The translations under genes were made by a program, and so were the position numbers. A DNA stretch of 31,105 nt from Ignavibacteriota bacterium. Lineage in GTDB: Bacteria > Bacteroidota > Ignavibacteria > Tepidaquicellales > Tepidaquicellaceae. Location of the stretch: the NCBI GenBank assembly GCA_003158365.1, contig PMIW01000178.1:4043-35147 (forward strand). Reading direction: 5' to 3'. Shown piece after piece: positions 1-8,184 of this stretch; position 1 is the first letter of the stretch; each line of letters starts with the position of its first letter. The notes beneath the pieces are model-generated. The model worked only from the letters and a program-made list of their open reading frames with translations, was not told the DNA's origin and ran no database searches.

Positions 1-1
1 A

Positions 2-163
2 AAAGAAAATAAGGCAATCTCCGATAAATATAACATTAAAGGACTTCCTGTTGTTTTATTTATGAATGAAAAGGGAGAGGAAATTAAGGAATTAAGAGTA
101 ACCGGATTTCTTAAACCCGAAGAATTTATAAAAAAAATGAAAACTACATTAGATAAAAAATAA
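2..163 (+). CDS. Thioredoxin-fold protein, C-terminal end only (DsbD-like or thioredoxin-like)
   Basis: Only the last 53 codons are in the window; the 5' part lies before base 1. The visible part reads KYNIKGLPVVLF, then a charged turn (MNEKGEEIKE), then VTGFLKPEEFIKKM. This matches the second half of a thioredoxin fold: the cis-proline strand (here GLPVV), a beta hairpin, and the 'GF...eeF' last helix common in the C-terminal domain of the thiol:disulfide interchange protein DsbD and in related thioredoxin-like proteins. The catalytic CxxC would be upstream and cannot be checked. It ends 11 bases before the next plus-strand gene, so it is probably the preceding member of the same operon. Its exact family (DsbD, soluble thioredoxin or TlpA-like) is not decidable from this fragment. 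Confidence 0.7.
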   Translation, partial: KENKAISDKYNIKGLPVVLFMNEKGEEIKELRVTGFLKPEEFIKKMKTTLDKK

Positions 164-174
164 ATAATTAAAAA

Positions 175-918
175 ATGTTCAAAAAAATAATTTTTGTTTT
201 TGTATTTGTATTTTCGATTCAGAGTGTTTATTCACAGGAAAATACGGATAACAGCTTTAACAAAAAGCAGGATTTGACAGATAAAATCCTAAAAACTAAT
301 CATAAAGATTCGATTGAAAAAAAAGAATACGTGCAGAACAAAAAAAATCCGGCAATATCCATTTTCCTTTCATTACTCCTGCCGGGTGCAGGACATTTTT
401 ATACCGGAAGAATGGATGTAGGGAAATATTTTTTGGTTTCAGAAGCCGCCTGTTGGCTTGGTGTAATAGGGCTTGACCTATATGGAAGTGCTCTTCAGAA
501 TGATTCGAGGACATATGCGGCGGAGCATTCGGGTCTAACTAAAAACGGAAAAGACGACAACTATTTTTCAAATGTCGGCGGATTTGATAATATATATTTA
601 TATAACAACGACAAGCTTGCAAAAGGACAGTGGGACCAGTTATATGACGTAAATACCAATTACTGGAACTGGGATAATTCAACAAACAGGAATGATTTTG
701 ATCTTCAAAGAAAAAAAAGCATAAGGACATATGACACGCGCATAATTTTTGCAACAGGCCTTATTGTAAACAGAATTATCAGCGCCATAAGTGCAATAAT
801 TTTAACAAATAAAGTAAACAGCAATAGTTCATCGGGTTACAGGATTAATTCCGAATTAATCCGCAATGCTGAAAATAAATATGACGGGTTAAAACTGAAT
901 TTCATCAAATCATTTTAG
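175..918 (+). CDS. DUF5683-like exported/membrane protein, paralogue A
   Basis: A 247-residue protein of unknown function. It starts with a signal peptide (residues 1-20, hydrophobic core IIFVFVFVFSIQSVYS, then Q). A low-complexity charged stretch follows, then at about residues 60-100 a hydrophobic segment NPAISIFLSLLLPGAGHFYTG...GKYFLVSEAACWLGV. The S-LLPGAG-FY-G pattern is the signature of DUF5683/TM2-like small membrane proteins of Bacteroidota. A second hydrophobic stretch near residues 190-212 (IIFATGLIVNRIISAISAII) would re-enter the membrane. The gene after truA has the same plan (signal peptide, charged linker, S-LIPGAGEFYAK, late hydrophobic NHLLSIADGAW), so the two look paralogous. 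The gap to truA is 6 bases, indicating co-transcription. Function is not known; envelope location is inferred. Confidence 0.8.
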   Translation: MFKKIIFVFVFVFSIQSVYSQENTDNSFNKKQDLTDKILKTNHKDSIEKKEYVQNKKNPAISIFLSLLLPGAGHFYTGRMDVGKYFLVSEAACWLGVIGLDLYGSALQNDSRTYAAEHSGLTKNGKDDNYFSNVGGFDNIYLYNNDKLAKGQWDQLYDVNTNYWNWDNSTNRNDFDLQRKKSIRTYDTRIIFATGLIVNRIISAISAIILTNKVNSNSSSGYRINSELIRNAENKYDGLKLNFIKSF

Positions 919-924
919 TTATCA

Positions 925-1659
925 ATGAATAACTATAAAATGATTATTGAATATGACGGCACAAAATTTCACGGCTGGCAGAGACAAAAGAATACCAAGA
1001 ATACTATACAGGAATACATAGAAAGTTCTTTAAAAAGTCTGCTGAAACAGGATATCGGCATTACAGGTGCAGGCAGGACTGATGCAGAAGTCAGTGCATA
1101 CAACCAGGTTGCCAATTTTAAAACGGAGAAGGAATTTGATTTAAATAAAATATTATATTCCCTGAATTCAATTCTCCCGGATGCAATTACAATCAAGAAA
1201 ATATCCAAAGTACCATTAAAATTTCATTCGAGGTATTCTGCAAAAAGAAGAGAATACGTTTATAAAATCTCTTTCAGGAAACGCTCAATTGACGGCAGAT
1301 ATTTTTTCAAGCTGATATATGATATAGATTTAAAACTTATTGATAAATTTATAAATAATTTTTTGGGATACAGAAGTTTTAAATCTCTCTGCAAGAACAG
1401 CACGGATAAGCACAATTTCCGCTGCAATGTTTCCGAAATCAGTTATGTTCATAGTAAAGGAAAAGATGAGTTGATTTTTAAAATTGTTTCAGATAGATTT
1501 CTGCATTCTATGGTAAGAGGAATTATGGGATGTTTAATAGATATAGGAAGGGGAAGGCTTAATTTTGAAGAAACTAAAAATGCGTTTCAGAAAGGAGAAA
1601 AGATAAAAACAACTTATTTACCGGGTAATGCCCTTTTTTTAAAAAAAATTTATTATTAA
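925..1659 (+). CDS. truA: tRNA pseudouridine synthase A (TruA)
   Basis: TruA isomerises uridine to pseudouridine at positions 38-40 of the tRNA anticodon stem. The 244-residue length is normal. The N-terminal strand YDGTKFHGWQRQ is the family's opening motif. The catalytic aspartate is D53 in GAGRTDAEVSAYNQVANF, and the C-terminal FLHSMVRGIMGCLIDIGRG matches the conserved 'FL..MVR...G' region lining the active site. One oddity is that the catalytic loop usually reads GRTDAGVHA, whereas here the residues after D53-A54 are E-V-S. It is sandwiched between two related membrane-protein genes with gaps of 6 and 5 bases, so it is transcribed with them. No Shine-Dalgarno sequence precedes the ATG, as with most genes here. 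Assignment is secure; full activity is inferred from retention of D53. Confidence 0.95.
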   Translation: MNNYKMIIEYDGTKFHGWQRQKNTKNTIQEYIESSLKSLLKQDIGITGAGRTDAEVSAYNQVANFKTEKEFDLNKILYSLNSILPDAITIKKISKVPLKFHSRYSAKRREYVYKISFRKRSIDGRYFFKLIYDIDLKLIDKFINNFLGYRSFKSLCKNSTDKHNFRCNVSEISYVHSKGKDELIFKIVSDRFLHSMVRGIMGCLIDIGRGRLNFEETKNAFQKGEKIKTTYLPGNALFLKKIYY

Positions 1660-1664
1660 AAAAA

Positions 1665-2576
1665 ATGAAAAAAACATTTGTTGTAATTATCTTGTTCTTT
1701 TTAACTTTCAGTTTTTCTTATTCTCAGGATTCAAAGAGCAGTATTGAAACGATTAAAAGCACATTGACAAGCGATAAATATCAGAAAAGACAGGAACTGC
1801 AAAATAAAATTGTATATAATGACAGCCGAATTTCGCCAAAAGATTCCGTACTGAATATTCCGGAGGAAGAAAAAGAAAACCCGAATAAAAAATCGGTATT
1901 TTTAGGCGGTGTTCTTTCAGGTCTTATTCCGGGTGCAGGTGAGTTTTATGCAAAGACATATTTAAAAGGTGCAATATTCCTTGCAGCCGAAGTGGGCTTA
2001 TGGATAGCTTATACGATTTATCAAAAGAAAGGTGACCATCAAACGGATTTTTATCAGAATTATGCAAATCAAAACTGGGATATGAGGAAGTACGCACAAT
2101 GGCTTAAAGACCAGGGATTTCCCAAATCGAGCGATATTAACATAAATAATCCTGACGATGTTTTAAGAGCGGAGATTAATGCTTGTGAAGAAGTAAATTT
2201 TTCGCATACCTTACCACCCTGGGGGGAACAGCAATATTATGAAGTAATAGGTAAATATCAAAACTTTATAAGCGGATGGTCAACGGCAAATCCGAGTTTA
2301 ATAAATAAAAATAATTATCTGGATTATAAAATGCCGCAAGTGGACCAATATATGTGGGACAGGCAAAGAGCAAATACTTTTTATAATGACGGTTCATTAA
2401 TGCTGACCGGAGTTATCATAAACCACTTATTAAGTATTGCAGACGGTGCCTGGAGTGTTACGAGATACAACAACAGATTAGACGTAAAAACGAATATCAA
2501 TGTTCAGGGCGAATACTCATACGTGATGCAAAAAACAGTCTTAATCCCGCACTTAAATTTAAGCGTGATTTTCTAA
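1665..2576 (+). CDS. DUF5683-like exported/membrane protein, paralogue B
   Basis: A 303-residue protein of unknown function. A signal peptide occupies residues 1-20 (FVVIILFFLTFSFSYS, then Q). A charged linker runs to about residue 75. Then NKKSVFLGGVLSGLIPGAGEFYAKTYLKGAIFLAAEVGLWIAYT forms the DUF5683-like hydrophobic core with the S-LIPGAG-FY signature. The middle is rich in Tyr, Trp, Asn and Gln (DFYQNYANQNWDMRKYAQWL). A hydrophobic patch near residue 245 (LMLTGVIINHLLSIADGAW) is followed by beta-like strands ending VLIPHLNLSVIF, a terminal phenylalanine reminiscent of outer-membrane barrel strands. It has the same plan as the gene at 175, suggesting an old duplication around truA. It is the last gene of this operon: a hairpin terminator begins 27 bases after the stop codon. 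Confidence 0.8.
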   Translation: MKKTFVVIILFFLTFSFSYSQDSKSSIETIKSTLTSDKYQKRQELQNKIVYNDSRISPKDSVLNIPEEEKENPNKKSVFLGGVLSGLIPGAGEFYAKTYLKGAIFLAAEVGLWIAYTIYQKKGDHQTDFYQNYANQNWDMRKYAQWLKDQGFPKSSDININNPDDVLRAEINACEEVNFSHTLPPWGEQQYYEVIGKYQNFISGWSTANPSLINKNNYLDYKMPQVDQYMWDRQRANTFYNDGSLMLTGVIINHLLSIADGAWSVTRYNNRLDVKTNINVQGEYSYVMQKTVLIPHLNLSVIF

Positions 2577-2602
2577 GATAAATTATATAGTTCTAATTTT
2601 AT

Positions 2603-2639
2603 AATGGTTATGAAGCTCAGGCTTTATAACCATTTTTTA
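2603..2639 (+). terminator. Hairpin terminator after the truA operon (possibly bidirectional)
   Basis: Stem 2603-2616 pairs with 2621-2634 around a TCAG loop. It has 14 pairs with one G-T wobble. A T-run follows directly at 2633-2638. The T-run overlaps the stop codon of ispE on the other strand, so the two convergent transcription units share it. It may also serve ispE, though the U-tract on that side is weaker. Confidence 0.8.
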
Positions 2640-3497
2640 TGATATGAAGACAAAATAATTTTTTGTCTTATAATATTCGAATGCTTTTTTCACAGAATCG
2701 CGATTTTCTTTTTTAAACAATCCGTACATTGTTGCACCGCTTCCGCTCATTGAAGAAAATTCAGCTCCGAAATTTTTTAATTCGGTTTTTATTAATTCAA
2801 GTTCGGAGTATTTTTCGAATACCACTTTTTCAAAATCATTTTCCAGCAGGTCAAAAACAGAAGAATTGAATTCCCTGATATTTGCTATTCCTGATGCAGT
2901 CCCGATTCCTTCCTTCAAATCAATATTCTCGAAAGCCCATTTTGTAGAAACATGCAGATTTGGATTTACGAGTAAAATATCGTATTTATCGAGTGTGAAA
3001 TTATCAAGTTTTGTGATTATTTCACCCCTGCTTTGCGCAAAACACGGTTTATTAATCAGGAAAAAAGGGACATCACTGCCGACAGACAATGCGATATTTA
3101 AAATTTCCTTTTTCTTTTCAGCGACGCTGATATTAAAAAATTTTGTCAGATACTTAAGAATTACGGCAGCATCCGAGCTTCCGCCCCCAAGGCCTCCTCC
3201 GACAGGAATATTTTTGTTTACAGAAACATTAATCACAAAAAATTCTTTAATGGAAAATGTTCTGAAAAACGATTCTATGACTTTAAAACACAAATTGGTT
3301 TTATCGGTAGGAATAATTTTATTGTTGGTTTTTATGATTACTGAATTTGTATTCCTTTTTGCCTGAGAAATATTTACGGAAATTTCGTCTTTAAGATTTA
3401 CCGGGTAAAAGATTGTCTCGAGATTATGAAATCCGTCATCTCTCCTGTTAATGACCTTTAATCCGATATTTATTTTCGCAGGTGCTGTGATTATCAT
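2637..3497 (-). CDS. ispE: 4-diphosphocytidyl-2-C-methyl-D-erythritol kinase (IspE)
   Basis: IspE is the ATP-dependent kinase of the non-mevalonate (MEP) isoprenoid pathway. It phosphorylates CDP-methylerythritol on the 2-hydroxyl. The 286-residue length is normal for this GHMP kinase. Visible motifs are the N-terminal PAKINIGLKV (K8, N10, substrate binding); the glycine-rich ATP loop PVGGGLGGGSSDAA at residues 98-111; GSDVPFF with catalytic-position D142; and the third GHMP motif SMSGSGATMYGLF at 249-261. Its presence shows that the organism uses the MEP pathway. The gene follows fabH on the same strand, but a terminator-like hairpin lies 18 bases before its start codon. It may therefore have its own control or depend on read-through. 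Confidence 0.95.
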   Translation of the reverse strand: MIITAPAKINIGLKVINRRDDGFHNLETIFYPVNLKDEISVNISQAKRNTNSVIIKTNNKIIPTDKTNLCFKVIESFFRTFSIKEFFVINVSVNKNIPVGGGLGGGSSDAAVILKYLTKFFNISVAEKKKEILNIALSVGSDVPFFLINKPCFAQSRGEIITKLDNFTLDKYDILLVNPNLHVSTKWAFENIDLKEGIGTASGIANIREFNSSVFDLLENDFEKVVFEKYSELELIKTELKNFGAEFSSMSGSGATMYGLFKKENRDSVKKAFEYYKTKNYFVFIS

Positions 3498-3514
3498 TTT
3501 TTTTAATCATAAAA

Positions 3515-3542
3515 AAGGTATTGCAGTTCATCACAATACCTT
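3515..3542 (-). terminator. Hairpin terminator after fabH, immediately before ispE
   Basis: AAGGTATTG at 3515-3523 pairs with CAATACCTT at 3534-3542 (9 perfect pairs, 10-base loop). On the minus strand it is followed by a U-run (A-run at 3511-3516). It lies 85 bases past the fabH stop codon and only 18 bases before the ispE start codon, leaving no room for a separate ispE promoter in between. Confidence 0.65.
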
Positions 3543-3627
3543 ATATTTAAAAAATCCAGAGCTACTATCTATTTCTAATTTTACACTATTTCATAAACTA
3601 AATAATTTGTATCTATAAAACAATTAA

Positions 3628-4632
3628 TTATATACCCCATTTAAGCAATATCGAGCCCCATGTAAATCCCGCTCCAAAACTCGTGAGAATTAAATTATCC
3701 CCTTTTTTTATTTTACCTTCCTGCCAGTATTCCGATACACATGATGGTATTGTAGCCGAAGTTGTATTCCCGTACTTTTGAATATTTACCATTACTTTAT
3801 CCATGCCGACTTTCATTCTGTCTGCGCAAGCCTGAATAATTCTTAAATTAGCCTGATGAGGTACAAGAAATGCGACGTCACCGGATTTCAAATTATTTTT
3901 TTCCATTAATTCAACAGAAATATCTGCCATTCCCTTAACCGCTTCTTTAAAAACTGCCTGTCCTTCCTGATGAACGAACTGCATACCTTTGTCAACTGTT
4001 GCGTGTGTAGTAGGATTTAAGCTTCCTCCCGCAGGTTGAAACAGAAATTTTCCGCCTTTTCCGTCAATATGCAAAATGGAATCCATGACACCCATTGATT
4101 TATCTTCTGTCGGTTCAAGCAAAAATGCCGCTGCACCGTCACCGAACAATACACATGTATTCCTGTCCTGCATATTCACTATTGCGGACATTTTTTCCGC
4201 ACCAACCACGAGAACTTTTTTATGCATACCCGATTCAATAAACTGAGCAGCAGTTGCCAGTGAAAAAATAAAACCTGAACAGGCTGCAAGGATATCATAT
4301 CCCCAGCAATTCTTAGCTCCTATTTTTTCCTGTATAATGCAGGCAGTTGAAGGATATATCATATCCGGAGTAACTGTTGCGACTATTATCAAATCCAGTT
4401 CCTCAGCCGATATTCCCCTGTTTTCCAATGTTGCTTCTATTGCTTTCACCGCAGCATAAGAAGTCGGCTGGTCATCTTCAAGAAATCTTCTTTCGGAAAT
4501 TCCAGTCCTTGTTTTTATCCACTCATCCGTTGTATCAAGGTAACTTGCAAAATGATGATTGGTTACTACTCTTCTGGGCATCCAGTGGCCCACAGCGCTT
4601 ACATAAGCATTAACCTTACTGAATTTGCTCAT
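3628..4632 (-). CDS. fabH: Beta-ketoacyl-ACP synthase III (FabH)
   Basis: FabH starts type II fatty acid synthesis by condensing an acyl-CoA primer with malonyl-ACP. The 334-residue length fits. The complete catalytic triad is visible: C118 in DILAACSGF, H259 in VPHQANLRI and N289 in KYGNTTSATIP. The N-terminal strand ending in GHWMPRRVVTN, the TTDEWIKTRTGI segment and the C-terminal FGAGFTWGSILLKW are family hallmarks. The start codon is 6 bases after the clpC stop codon, so the two are almost certainly co-transcribed. The usual partner gene plsX is not in the window. The hairpin at 3515-3542 ends this unit. Confidence 0.95.
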   Translation of the reverse strand: MSKFSKVNAYVSAVGHWMPRRVVTNHHFASYLDTTDEWIKTRTGISERRFLEDDQPTSYAAVKAIEATLENRGISAEELDLIIVATVTPDMIYPSTACIIQEKIGAKNCWGYDILAACSGFIFSLATAAQFIESGMHKKVLVVGAEKMSAIVNMQDRNTCVLFGDGAAAFLLEPTEDKSMGVMDSILHIDGKGGKFLFQPAGGSLNPTTHATVDKGMQFVHQEGQAVFKEAVKGMADISVELMEKNNLKSGDVAFLVPHQANLRIIQACADRMKVGMDKVMVNIQKYGNTTSATIPSCVSEYWQEGKIKKGDNLILTSFGAGFTWGSILLKWGI

Positions 4633-4638
4633 ATTTAA

Positions 4639-7161
4639 TTATTCTTTTTTTTCTTTATGCTCTTCGATCGTCTCATCAGAAGGATTTTTATCAGGAACAT
4701 CTTCTTTAGCATTTGAATCCGTAAAGATTAATTCTTCCGAACCCTTTTTAAATTTTATAGTAATGTTACTGTTATTTTTAAAATTACCTTTTAGTATTTC
4801 TTCGCTTAAAGGATCTTCAATACTTCTTTGAATTGCTCTTCTTAAAGGTCTTGCTCCAAAATTCTGGTCATATCCTTTATCCGCAATGAATTCCTTTGCC
4901 TGTTTTGTGACATCAATTTTAATATTCTGAAGTTTTAGTCTTTTTTCAAGTTTTTCAATTGCAATATCAACAATTTTCAGTATACTATCGCGTTCAAGCT
5001 GATGGAATATTATGAAATCATCTATTCTGTTTAAAAACTCGGGAGAAAATACTTTCTTTACGGCATCATCGATAGTGCTCTTCATTTTATCATATTTATT
5101 TGAATCTTTCATATCACCAAATCCAAGCATCTTATCCAGTTTAATATCCCTTGTTCCGATATTTGAAGTCATAATCAAAATCGTATTTTTAAAATCCACT
5201 TTTCTTCCGAGACTATCGGTTAATGCGCCTTCGTCAAGAACCTGCAACAATACATTAAACGTATCAGGATGAGCTTTCTCGACTTCATCGAGCAATACGA
5301 CACTGTATGGTTTACGTCTTACCTTTTCAGTAAGCTGTCCGCCTTCTTCGTACCCGACATATCCCGGAGGAGCTCCGACTAATCTCGATACGTTAAATTT
5401 TTCCATATATTCACTCATATCGATTCTAACCAATGCATCTTCAGAGTCGAAAAGGAATTTTGCAAGTTGTTTTGCAAGTTCAGTTTTTCCGACGCCGGTT
5501 GGTCCCAGGAATACGAAAGAGCCAATAGGCCTGTTAGGGTCTTTCAGTCCGGCCCTTGCGCGCCTAATTGATTTCGATATTTTTATAATTGCTTCATCCT
5601 GTCCAATTATATTTTTCTTAAGATATTCTTCCATTTTTACGAGTTTAGATGATTCCGCTTCCGCTATCTTGTTGACCGGAATACCGGTCATCATTGCAAC
5701 CACATCTGCCACATCCTGCTCGGTTACATCAAAAAATGTGCTTTGCGCCTGGAGGTCCCAGTTGAATTTTGCCTGTTCCAAATCTGCAAGTAACTTCTTT
5801 TCATTATCTCTTAATCTAGCGGCTTCCTCATAGTTCTGGGTTTTAACGACATTAATTTTTTCCAATCTGACATTTTCAATATCGCTTTCAAGTTTTACGA
5901 TATCTTCAGGAACAATAATATGCGCAAGGTGAACTCTTGAGCCTGATTCATCGAGAACATCTATTGCTTTATCCGGCAGGAACCTGTCGGTAATATACCT
6001 GTCGCTTAATCTTACTGCTTCTTCTATAGCTTTATCACCGTATTTTACCTGATGATGTTCCTCGTATTTACTTTTAATATTCTGTAAAATCTGTATAGTC
6101 TCGTCAACGGTAGTCGGGTCAACCATTATTTTCTGGAATCTCCTGTCGAGTGCTCCGTCTTTTTCAATAAACTGTCTGTATTCATTTAATGTTGTCGCGC
6201 CTATGCATTGCAAATCTCCCCTTGAAAGGGCGGGTTTAAAAATATTGGATGCATCCAGCGAGCCGCTTGCTCCGCCCGCACCAACAATAGTATGCAATTC
6301 ATCGATAAACAGGATTACATCTTTCGATTTTTCAAGTTCATTCATAACGGCCTTCATTCTTTCTTCAAACTGTCCTCTGTATTTCGTTCCCGCTACAAGA
6401 GCAGCCAGATCGAGGGTAACGACTCTTTTATTATGGAGCACTCTTGATACATTCTTATTAATAATTCTTATAGCAAGACCTTCTGCAATCGCTGTTTTGC
6501 CTACGCCGGGCTCACCTATTAATACAGGATTATTCTTTTTCCTTCTGCTTAAAACCTGCGCAACCCTTTCAATTTCCTTTTCCCTTCCGACGATAGGGTC
6601 AAGCTTATCTTCCGCTGCGAGCCTTGTAAGGTCCCTTCCGAAATTATCGAGAACAGGTGTTTTCGACTTATCACCTTTTTTCTCTGCCTGACCTTTTGCC
6701 TGTCCGGGCTGAGAAGGGCTTTGCTTTCCCGTTAAAATATTAACGAGTTCGGTTTTCACAACGTCATAATTGATATTGAACTGATGTAATATCTGAGCAG
6801 CCAGATTATCATCTTCACGCAATATAGAGAGCAGAAGGTGTTCTGTACCGATTACATCGGATTTGAAGAGCTTTGCTTCGAGGTATGTTATTTTTAAAAC
6901 TTTTTCTGCCTGTTTTGTCAGGGGAATATTACCGACCGTCAAAGTACTGCTGGTTTGCTTAACAGTTTCTTCTACAGCTTTTTTAATTTTTGAAGGTTCT
7001 ATACCAAGATTATTAAAGATACTTATAGCAACCCCTTCGCCTTCTCTTATTATTCCCAGAAGAAGGTGCTCTGTACCAATATAATCATGTCCGAGCCTCA
7101 GGGCTTCCTCCCTGCTCAATCTGATAACTTCCTGAACTCTTTGTGAAAAATTACTGTCCAT
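4639..7161 (-). CDS. clpC: ATP-dependent Clp protease ATP-binding subunit ClpC
   Basis: ClpC is a ring-forming AAA+ unfoldase that feeds damaged or tagged proteins into the ClpP peptidase in the cytoplasm. The 840 residues contain, in order, two Clp-N repeats (about 5-145; HDYIGTEHLLLGIIRE and SDVIGTEHLLLSILRE); a linker rich in Gly, Gln and Lys; and the first AAA+ domain with Walker A GEPGVGKT at 216-223 and Walker B ILFIDE near 283-288. A UVR-type middle domain (NYEEAARLRDNEKKL, near 443-457) marks ClpC rather than ClpA or ClpB. The second AAA+ domain has Walker A GPTGVGKT at 553-560. The LGFGD segment in the second AAA+ domain fits the ClpP-docking loop. The C-terminal tail is acidic/basic and low complexity. 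It lies in an operon with fabH. No clpP or mcsAB is nearby. Confidence 0.96.
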   Translation of the reverse strand: MDSNFSQRVQEVIRLSREEALRLGHDYIGTEHLLLGIIREGEGVAISIFNNLGIEPSKIKKAVEETVKQTSSTLTVGNIPLTKQAEKVLKITYLEAKLFKSDVIGTEHLLLSILREDDNLAAQILHQFNINYDVVKTELVNILTGKQSPSQPGQAKGQAEKKGDKSKTPVLDNFGRDLTRLAAEDKLDPIVGREKEIERVAQVLSRRKKNNPVLIGEPGVGKTAIAEGLAIRIINKNVSRVLHNKRVVTLDLAALVAGTKYRGQFEERMKAVMNELEKSKDVILFIDELHTIVGAGGASGSLDASNIFKPALSRGDLQCIGATTLNEYRQFIEKDGALDRRFQKIMVDPTTVDETIQILQNIKSKYEEHHQVKYGDKAIEEAVRLSDRYITDRFLPDKAIDVLDESGSRVHLAHIIVPEDIVKLESDIENVRLEKINVVKTQNYEEAARLRDNEKKLLADLEQAKFNWDLQAQSTFFDVTEQDVADVVAMMTGIPVNKIAEAESSKLVKMEEYLKKNIIGQDEAIIKISKSIRRARAGLKDPNRPIGSFVFLGPTGVGKTELAKQLAKFLFDSEDALVRIDMSEYMEKFNVSRLVGAPPGYVGYEEGGQLTEKVRRKPYSVVLLDEVEKAHPDTFNVLLQVLDEGALTDSLGRKVDFKNTILIMTSNIGTRDIKLDKMLGFGDMKDSNKYDKMKSTIDDAVKKVFSPEFLNRIDDFIIFHQLERDSILKIVDIAIEKLEKRLKLQNIKIDVTKQAKEFIADKGYDQNFGARPLRRAIQRSIEDPLSEEILKGNFKNNSNITIKFKKGSEELIFTDSNAKEDVPDKNPSDETIEEHKEKKE

Positions 7162-7208
7162 TTTTTTAATTTTAAATTTTCTTCATCTTATCAAAAAAAA
7201 CAATAAAC

Positions 7209-8048
7209 CTAACTATTAAATTGCAAATTACTTTTAAACCAACTCCTTCGTAATAAAGCTACTTCCTTTTTTTTATTTTTAAGGTAATGGTCTCCCCCAG
7301 TGATTAACTTTAAATCGTACTTTGTATTTTTATTTAACTCCGTAAGTTTTTCGTACATTATTTTCGAATCTTCAGCTGAAATCTTGTCGTCATCTGTACC
7401 GTGTATGAACAGAATGCTTGTATTTACAGATATTTTATCAGGCCAGTATACAGCAGATCTTTCTTTTTTTTTCTTTTCAAATTCATTTACATCATCCGTT
7501 CCAAAATGTTTTTTGTATACTATTCCAAGCTTCTTATTATATTTTTCATTAGAAATTAAATCGGCTAAACCTGCAATAATTATACAAGTATTTACATCAT
7601 TCGTTTTTGAAAGTGCAAGGTACGACATCATTCCTCCCCTGCTCCAGCCTTCCATCCCGATATTATTTCCATCCGAAAATTCGAATAATTTCGCTTCATT
7701 AATTAAATTTAGAACGTCATATAAATCATCCCCGCCAAATTCATCATTTTCCCTGTATTGTGATGAAAAGACAACATATCCCCAAGAAGCAATTTCTCCC
7801 AGCATTCCCACAGCTAAAAAATCATCGAGCAGGCCTGATTTATCATTGCCTCCCCGATTCCAGATGATTACGGGCAATTTACCAGAAATATTTTTAGGAT
7901 ATGACAAATAACCTTTTACTTTATTTCTTCCGGAATTATAAAAGAACATAAAAGTATTTGTATTATTTGCTACATCGTATCCCCAGCCATTTTCAATTAA
8001 TTTATGCTCATAGATTCCAAATTTAACTTCTTTTAAATCTTTTAACAT
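7209..8048 (-). CDS. Alpha/beta hydrolase (dienelactone hydrolase / S9 peptidase-like)
   Basis: A 279-residue predicted serine hydrolase with no signal peptide, so probably cytoplasmic. The nucleophile elbow is G-W-S-R-G-G with S136 (GMEGWSRGGMMSYL). The acid residue is likely D220 in LFIHGTDDDKIS, and the histidine is H254 in TGGDHYL, giving a complete triad in the expected order. The oxyanion-region motif IIWNRGGN (about 61-68) and the AAWG-YVV-like stretch EIASWGYVVFSSQYREND are typical of the dienelactone hydrolase and prolyl oligopeptidase branch. The substrate cannot be deduced. The gene sits 47 bases upstream of clpC on the same strand with no hairpin between, so co-transcription is possible. 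Its own upstream region holds the terminator of the propeller gene behind it. Confidence 0.85.
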   Translation of the reverse strand: MLKDLKEVKFGIYEHKLIENGWGYDVANNTNTFMFFYNSGRNKVKGYLSYPKNISGKLPVIIWNRGGNDKSGLLDDFLAVGMLGEIASWGYVVFSSQYRENDEFGGDDLYDVLNLINEAKLFEFSDGNNIGMEGWSRGGMMSYLALSKTNDVNTCIIIAGLADLISNEKYNKKLGIVYKKHFGTDDVNEFEKKKKERSAVYWPDKISVNTSILFIHGTDDDKISAEDSKIMYEKLTELNKNTKYDLKLITGGDHYLKNKKKEVALLRRSWFKSNLQFNS

Positions 8049-8134
8049 AATATAATAATATCCTTGTAATTTAGTAAAAAGAAAATCTAATATTTAGTCA
8101 ATAAAATGTTCCATTTTGTTGAAAAAATCAAAAA

Positions 8135-8166
8135 AAAAGCCCTTATGCAAATGCATAAGGGCTTTT
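8135..8166 (-). terminator. Hairpin terminator after the last propeller gene
   Basis: A 15-base perfect inverted repeat: 8135-8149 (AAAAGCCCTTATGCA) pairs with 8152-8166. The top of the stem probably opens to give a normal loop. The A-run at 8131-8138 gives a U-run on the minus transcript. It begins 18 bases after the stop codon of the gene at 8185. Confidence 0.85.
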
Positions 8167-8184
8167 GAATCAAAAAATATCATC

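Noticed and set aside
6203..6691. A 162-codon open frame on the plus strand inside clpC
   Set aside because: It lies antisense to the strongly conserved first AAA+ domain of ClpC; its composition is that of a shadow frame and no family is recognisable.
7300..7911. A 203-codon plus-strand frame opposite the alpha/beta hydrolase
   Set aside because: The minus strand carries a complete serine hydrolase triad; the antisense product is Ser/Phe-rich, as expected from reading that gene backwards.
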